Assembly (NCBI GenBank): GCA_021413675.1
Contig: JAIOQA010000312.1
Location: forward strand, 1-64,000
Source: Deltaproteobacteria bacterium
GTDB lineage: Bacteria; Myxococcota_A; Polyangia; Haliangiales; Haliangiaceae
Direction: 5' to 3'
DNA length: 64,000 bases
Part shown: piece by piece, positions 60,267 to 64,000 of the stretch
Layout of the letters: each line of letters begins with the position of its first letter
How positions within the stretch are numbered: the first letter of the stretch is position 1
Program-made: the position numbers and the translations under genes
Notes under the pieces: generated by a model
The model's database searches: none
Told to the model about the DNA's origin: nothing
The model's input: only the letters and a program-made list of their open reading frames with translations

Positions 60267-61372
60267 CGCGAACCGTGCTGTTCGCGATCCCGGCGCTCGA
60301 CAAGTCCGGGCCCGATCGGGTGTTCTTCGAGCTGCTGCGGCGGCTCGATCGCACGCGCTTCGCGCCGTCGATCGTCGTGTCGCAGCCCGAGGGCTACTAC
60401 CTCGCACGGCTGCCCGCGGACGTCACCGTGCACCGCCTCGCGCCCGAGACCAGCGTGGCGACACGCTACCCGGTCGTGCCGCTCGCGCGGCTGGTCCGGC
60501 GCCTGCGGCCTGACGTAGTGATCGCGACGCTGCGGATGGTGCTCACGGCCGGCCTCGCGCAGCCGCTGTTTCCGCGCGCGACCCGGCTGATCCTTCGGCC
60601 CGCCAACCACGTCTCGAGCACGCGCGCCGAGCTCACGCGCGGCGCGCCACTCAAGCACCGCGTCAGCTTCGCGCTCTCGCGCCTCGCGCTCGGTCGTGCC
60701 GATCACCTGATCTGCCAGGGCGATGACCTCGCGCGCGATCTCGCCGCCCTTCGCACGGGGGTGCCGATGACGACGATCGGCAACCCGGTCGACGTCGACG
60801 AGGTCGTGCGCCTCGGGGCCGCGCCGGCCGCGCTGCCTGGCTCGCCGGCGTTACTCGCCACCGGTCGGCTCAGCCGCCAGAAGGGCTTCGACCTGCTCAT
60901 CCCGGCCTTCGCGCCGGTGGCTGCCGCGTTGCCCGGCGCGCACCTCACGATCCTGGGCACCGGTCCGGACGAGGTTGCGCTGCGCGAGCAGATCGACGCG
61001 CTCGGGCTCGGCGCGCGCGTCACGCTTCGCGGCTTCGTCGAGAACCCATATCCGCTCATGCGCGCGGCCGATCTGTTCGTGCTGCCGTCGCGCTACGAGG
61101 GCTTCCCTAACGCCGCCCTCGAGGCGCTCGCGTGCGGCACGCCCGTGCTCGCGGCAGCGTGCCCCGGCGTCCCCGGCCTGGTCTTCCCTGGCGAGAATGG
61201 CTGGCTGGTCCCTGCGGAAGACGTGGGGGCGCTTACCCGCGGCCTCACGGTTGCGCTCGCAGAGCTTGCGACGTTCCCACCGCTTGCGGTCCAGGCGTCG
61301 GTCCGAGCGCGCTTCGACGTCGGGTCGATCGCGCGCGCGTATGAACGCGTCCTCGGGAAGGTCGCAGCGTAG
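60263..61372 (+). CDS. GT4-family glycosyltransferase
   Basis: A 369-residue GT-B glycosyltransferase. N-terminal domain ALDKSGPDRVFFELLRRLD. C-terminal donor-binding part has LLATGRLSRQKGFDLLIPAF, GTGPDEVALREQID, and the motif SRYEGFPNAALEALACGTPV with the conserved Glu pair. It transfers a sugar from a nucleotide or related donor to a growing glycan. It overlaps the previous gene by 4 bases and is the last plus-strand gene of the block. A GC-rich hairpin follows (61373-61390). Confidence 0.9.
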   Translation: MTRTVLFAIPALDKSGPDRVFFELLRRLDRTRFAPSIVVSQPEGYYLARLPADVTVHRLAPETSVATRYPVVPLARLVRRLRPDVVIATLRMVLTAGLAQPLFPRATRLILRPANHVSSTRAELTRGAPLKHRVSFALSRLALGRADHLICQGDDLARDLAALRTGVPMTTIGNPVDVDEVVRLGAAPAALPGSPALLATGRLSRQKGFDLLIPAFAPVAAALPGAHLTILGTGPDEVALREQIDALGLGARVTLRGFVENPYPLMRAADLFVLPSRYEGFPNAALEALACGTPVLAAACPGVPGLVFPGENGWLVPAEDVGALTRGLTVALAELATFPPLAVQASVRARFDVGSIARAYERVLGKVAA

Positions 61373-61390
61373 CGGCGGGGGGCGCCGCCG
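61373..61390. terminator. Hairpin between convergent genes
   Basis: CGGCGG (61373-61378) pairs with CCGCCG (61385-61390) around a 6-base loop, between the ends of the glycosyltransferase and the methyltransferase. There is no T run, so a bidirectional transcript end is only suggested. Confidence 0.35.
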
Positions 61391-61393
61391 AGT

Positions 61394-62116
61394 TCAACCG
61401 ACCTTGGTGATCTCAACCGCGACGGACATCCACCCGACGCCCAGATACTTGTACGCGAGCTTGTGCTCCGCGCACAGCTGCGCGAACGCGAGGTGCTCGC
61501 CGTGGCGCCAGCCCGGGTATCCGAGGTACTCGTCGAACTGGAGGATCGTCCCGACCCGGAGCCGATCTGCGATCCGGTCGAGTACGTACTTCGTCGACTC
61601 GAAAGTGTCGGCGTCGAGGTGGGCGAAGGCGATCGGTCCGGGATGCTCCGCCAGGAACGCCGGCAGAGTCTGATTGAACCAACCCTTCACCAGGGTCACG
61701 TTGCTCACGACAGGTGGGAGCACGCCACCGCGGGTGAAGCGGCCCTTGAGCGCGCCGGTACCCAGCCAGTCCTCGGCGAGCCCCTCGAAGCTGTCGAAGC
61801 CGAAGATCGGCCGGCCGCCGATTCGTTTGGCGACGTAGTTGATGCTGCGGCCGTTGAAGACGCCGAACTCGAGCAGCAGGCCTTCCTGGGCGATTCGCGA
61901 AGTGCCCAGGTCGAATAGCGGATACCGGTCGTCATAGACGCCGCACGGCATCATCTTCTCGAGCACGTAGCGTGCCGAGTCCTCGGCGGCGAGCGCGTTC
62001 ACGCGGGTGATCACGTCCTGGCGGAACCCGAGCCGCCGCACGAGGTAGGCCGCGGGGCGGACGATGGCCAGGTCGGCTACGCGCTGGGCCACCGTGCGCA
62101 CCTGAAAACGACTCAT
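61394..62116 (-). CDS. TylF-like SAM-dependent methyltransferase
   Basis: A 240-residue class I methyltransferase. LLLEFGVFNGRSINYVAKR is the SAM-binding motif I, FGFDSFEGLAEDW follows, and HLDADTFESTKYVLDRI is the metal/substrate motif of macrocin-type O-methyltransferases. It probably O-methylates a sugar. ATG 62116 has AGGGAG about 7 bases upstream. An alternative GTG 62257 overlaps the stop of the beta-helix gene. A good -10 (TATAGT, 62234-62229) lies inside the latter end, with no clear -35. The upstream extension is Pro/Ala-rich. Confidence 0.86.
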   Translation of the reverse strand: MSRFQVRTVAQRVADLAIVRPAAYLVRRLGFRQDVITRVNALAAEDSARYVLEKMMPCGVYDDRYPLFDLGTSRIAQEGLLLEFGVFNGRSINYVAKRIGGRPIFGFDSFEGLAEDWLGTGALKGRFTRGGVLPPVVSNVTLVKGWFNQTLPAFLAEHPGPIAFAHLDADTFESTKYVLDRIADRLRVGTILQFDEYLGYPGWRHGEHLAFAQLCAEHKLAYKYLGVGWMSVAVEITKVG

Positions 62117-62253
62117 GAGGGACTCCCTGAGCGCACCGCGGGCCGCCGGCACCTGGTCGGGGACGGCGCTGGGGGCTGGAGACGGAGCTGTAGCGGCATT
62201 GTGCGGGAGGGGCGAGGACACGGACCGCACTATACTCTGGCCATCGGTTGAAC

Positions 62254-63708
62254 TCACTGGCGTGCCGCTTTGCGAGGGTCGTTGATCACGTGCGCCTTCA
62301 CACCGCCGACGTACTTGTTGCCATCGACGGTCAACTCCTGGGCGGCTCCGGACCCATCATCGAGCGAGATGCCCGTGGTCATGGTCGGGATCGCCGAGTC
62401 GTCGGAGAAGGTGTTGCCGATGATCTCGACCGACAACAATCTCGCGCTGCCGTTGCCTACGATGCTCACGCCCCGTTCGCCGAAGTTCTCGATCGTGTTG
62501 CCGCGGATCACGGCTGACCGGAACGTGTCGTCGGCGCTGGTCGCACGCAGGTGCACGCCCGCGTAGCCGACCGCGGCGCGTCCCGCGCCCCGGAGCAGGT
62601 TGCCAACGATGACGACGCTGCTGGCCCCAGACGCCCGGACGCCGAAGCTCGCTGCGTAGGTAAGCTCGATGTCGTTGTTCGCGACCAGCACTTGCGATGG
62701 CCCGGAGTTGGCCGTGCCCATCACGAGGACGCCGGCGAGTTGTGCCTTCTCGGCCTGGGTCTGCTTGAGCCGGTTGGCCATGATCATGACGTTCGCCGAG
62801 GAACGATAGACGGTCACGAACGACTTGGGCGACGGATTCACCCCGATGTTGCCGACGAGCTTCACGTCATCTGCCCACACGATCATGACGGGGCCATTGA
62901 TCGTGTTCCCGACGATGCTCCAGCCGTGGCCCTTGCTCGCCGTGCCTGTGCCCGAGCAGGTGAGCACGTACTGCTTGCTCGCCGTGCCACCGTCGAACAG
63001 GGATGCGGTGATCGTGGTGTTGCTGACGATGTTCGCGCCACCGGGCTCGCTGTCGAGTTGTTGCGCCGTGTTCTCGACGAAGCGGCTCCTGACGATCGCG
63101 GTACCATCGACCATGCCGCCGAGGGTGAGCCCGTTGCGGCCGTTGCCCGTCGCGAGCACATCCGAGAAGCGTGCGTCACGCGTGCCGTTGTAGAGGTAGA
63201 ACCCGTCGCCAGTGAAGTTCTGCGCGGTGACGCGCTGGACCACGAGCCCCTGCGCATCGCCCGCGAACAAGCCATGGCGCTGCTCGTTCGGCGCCTGCCG
63301 CGACCGGTTGCCATCGAGGGTGAGGTCTTCAATGACCACGTGGTCGCCGGACACGTTCAACAGCCGCACCGACGGCGCGGCGCCAGCCTGTTGCTGGATC
63401 ACGCTTCGCCCCTGGCCCGCGCCGCGCAGATGCACTGTGCCGGCGACTTTCAGGCCGAACGCGAACGAGCGATCGCGGGAGATGGCGTACGTCCCGGGTG
63501 GGAAGTACACGGTTCCACCCGTCGCTGTTGCCGCATCGATCGCGGCCTGCACCGCCGCGCGGTCGTCCGTGACGCCATCGCCGACGGCGCCGAAGCTCTT
63601 GACGGACGTCACGCCCGCGGGGACCACCTCGGGCACGCTGCTTACGGTTAGCGAGCCGGAGGCCCGGCAGGCCACGAGGCCGAACAGCAGGGCGATGGTG
63701 AGCTTCAT
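62254..63708 (-). CDS. Pectate-lyase-3-like right-handed beta-helix lipoprotein
   Basis: A 484-residue lipoprotein (lipobox L-V-A-C, Cys14). The N-terminal segment VKSFGAVGDGVTDDRAAVQA and GTVYFPPGTY are the Pectate_lyase_3/GH55-type signature. The remainder is repeating short strands with many Asn/Gly/Val (VVIEDLTLDGNRS, SVEIIGNTFSDD) forming a right-handed helix. It may bind, trim or release the exopolysaccharide. Its ATG overlaps the stop of the pyruvyltransferase gene (ATGA at 63705-63708). No catalytic residues can be fixed. Confidence 0.85.
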   Translation of the reverse strand: MKLTIALLFGLVACRASGSLTVSSVPEVVPAGVTSVKSFGAVGDGVTDDRAAVQAAIDAATATGGTVYFPPGTYAISRDRSFAFGLKVAGTVHLRGAGQGRSVIQQQAGAAPSVRLLNVSGDHVVIEDLTLDGNRSRQAPNEQRHGLFAGDAQGLVVQRVTAQNFTGDGFYLYNGTRDARFSDVLATGNGRNGLTLGGMVDGTAIVRSRFVENTAQQLDSEPGGANIVSNTTITASLFDGGTASKQYVLTCSGTGTASKGHGWSIVGNTINGPVMIVWADDVKLVGNIGVNPSPKSFVTVYRSSANVMIMANRLKQTQAEKAQLAGVLVMGTANSGPSQVLVANNDIELTYAASFGVRASGASSVVIVGNLLRGAGRAAVGYAGVHLRATSADDTFRSAVIRGNTIENFGERGVSIVGNGSARLLSVEIIGNTFSDDSAIPTMTTGISLDDGSGAAQELTVDGNKYVGGVKAHVINDPRKAARQ

Positions 63709-64000
63709 GCGGCAGCGGCCTCCGCCGCGCGTAGTCGGGGGACCAGCAGCTCGCCGATCCTCGTGCGGATACCGTGCAGCTTGCTGGCGATCTCGCTCAC
63801 CACCTCCGAGCGGTGGGTCCGCGCGTGGAGCACCTGCGTGATCACCGCCTGCGCCCAGCCCGGGCTGCTCGGGCGGATCACCGGGCCCGCAAGGCCCAGC
63901 TCCTGGAAGAGCCCCGTGATCTTGAACGATGCGCCCTCGACTGCGACCACCGGAGCGCCACCCACCATGCCCAGGATGGCGGTGTGCATCCGGCTCGACA
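63705..64000 (-). CDS. Polysaccharide pyruvyl transferase, C-terminal part (window edge)
   Basis: The visible 98 codons begin at the right edge and read ..SSRMHTAILGMVGGAPVVAV.., then GASFKITGLFQELGLAGPV and a helical tail. The 'SR-H' plus 'K..G...lGL' layout is characteristic of the C-terminal half of the family that adds pyruvate ketals to glycans. Its stop overlaps the next gene's start, so it is in the same unit. The N-terminal half lies outside the window. Confidence 0.82.
   Translation of the reverse strand, partial: SSRMHTAILGMVGGAPVVAVEGASFKITGLFQELGLAGPVIRPSSPGWAQAVITQVLHARTHRSEVVSEIASKLHGIRTRIGELLVPRLRAAEAAAA

Overview
The window is a GC-rich chromosomal segment that fits a Myxococcota (myxobacteria-like) genome, plausibly the Haliangium/Kofleriaceae side. 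I infer this from gene content, with no database search. The supporting content is a Glt/Nfs-like gliding-motility or sporulation-coat gene set with AgmX/PglI-type C-terminal domains, many lipoproteins, two Ser/Thr protein kinases with large sensor regions, a PP2C phosphatase, Roadblock/LC7 proteins and a copper type II monooxygenase fused to a cytochrome-like CxxCH region.

Layout. 1-2075: end of an unknown protein, then a Roadblock protein, an OmpA-like protein and a membrane coiled-coil protein with a second Roadblock-like domain. 2195-6713: TPR lipoprotein and a kinase/ATPase/TPR regulator. 6747-8387: a lower-GC three-gene island (TIGR04255-family protein plus two small partners). 8959-14884: CusCBA-like RND efflux operon with a small leader membrane protein. 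14948-16678: an M91 (NleD-like) zinc metalloprotease gene followed 3 bases later by a lipoprotein. 16722-20506: UDP-glucose dehydrogenase, double GNAT, sugar nucleotidyltransferase and a hypothetical protein. 20529-27409: Tsp-like protease, small lipoprotein, PP2C, PATAN/J-domain/TPR protein and small hypothetical proteins. 27478-30232: FadR-type regulator, lipoprotein and zinc dehydrogenase. 30453-34375: gatCAB and two small lipoproteins. 34654-36659: monooxygenase and outer-membrane-type protein. 36746-40400: rplU-rpmA, an ABC exporter pair and obgE. 40680-51628: Glt/Nfs-like cluster. 51698-54223: Ser/Thr kinase. 54407-64000: surface-polysaccharide genes.

How the parts work together. The Glt-like cluster is a tightly coupled operon with a sigma70-like promoter at 40555-40583. 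A clear intrinsic terminator lies before its last, duplicated TonB-like gene. A membrane Ser/Thr kinase follows directly. The polysaccharide block starts with a UDP-sugar 4,6-dehydratase and an aminotransferase, so it probably makes a 4-amino-4,6-dideoxy sugar. It then adds nucleotidyltransferases, a glycosyltransferase, a methyltransferase and a pyruvyltransferase. Across the window several genes have a -10-like hexamer only 6-8 bases before the start codon, which suggests leaderless mRNAs.

Most interesting candidates: the Roadblock/OmpA/coiled-coil module, the TIGR04255 island, the M91 protease/lipoprotein pair, the Glt-like machine with its kinase, and the nucleotidyltransferase/APH-kinase fusion. 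No rRNA, tRNA, CRISPR array or intact insertion sequence was seen.
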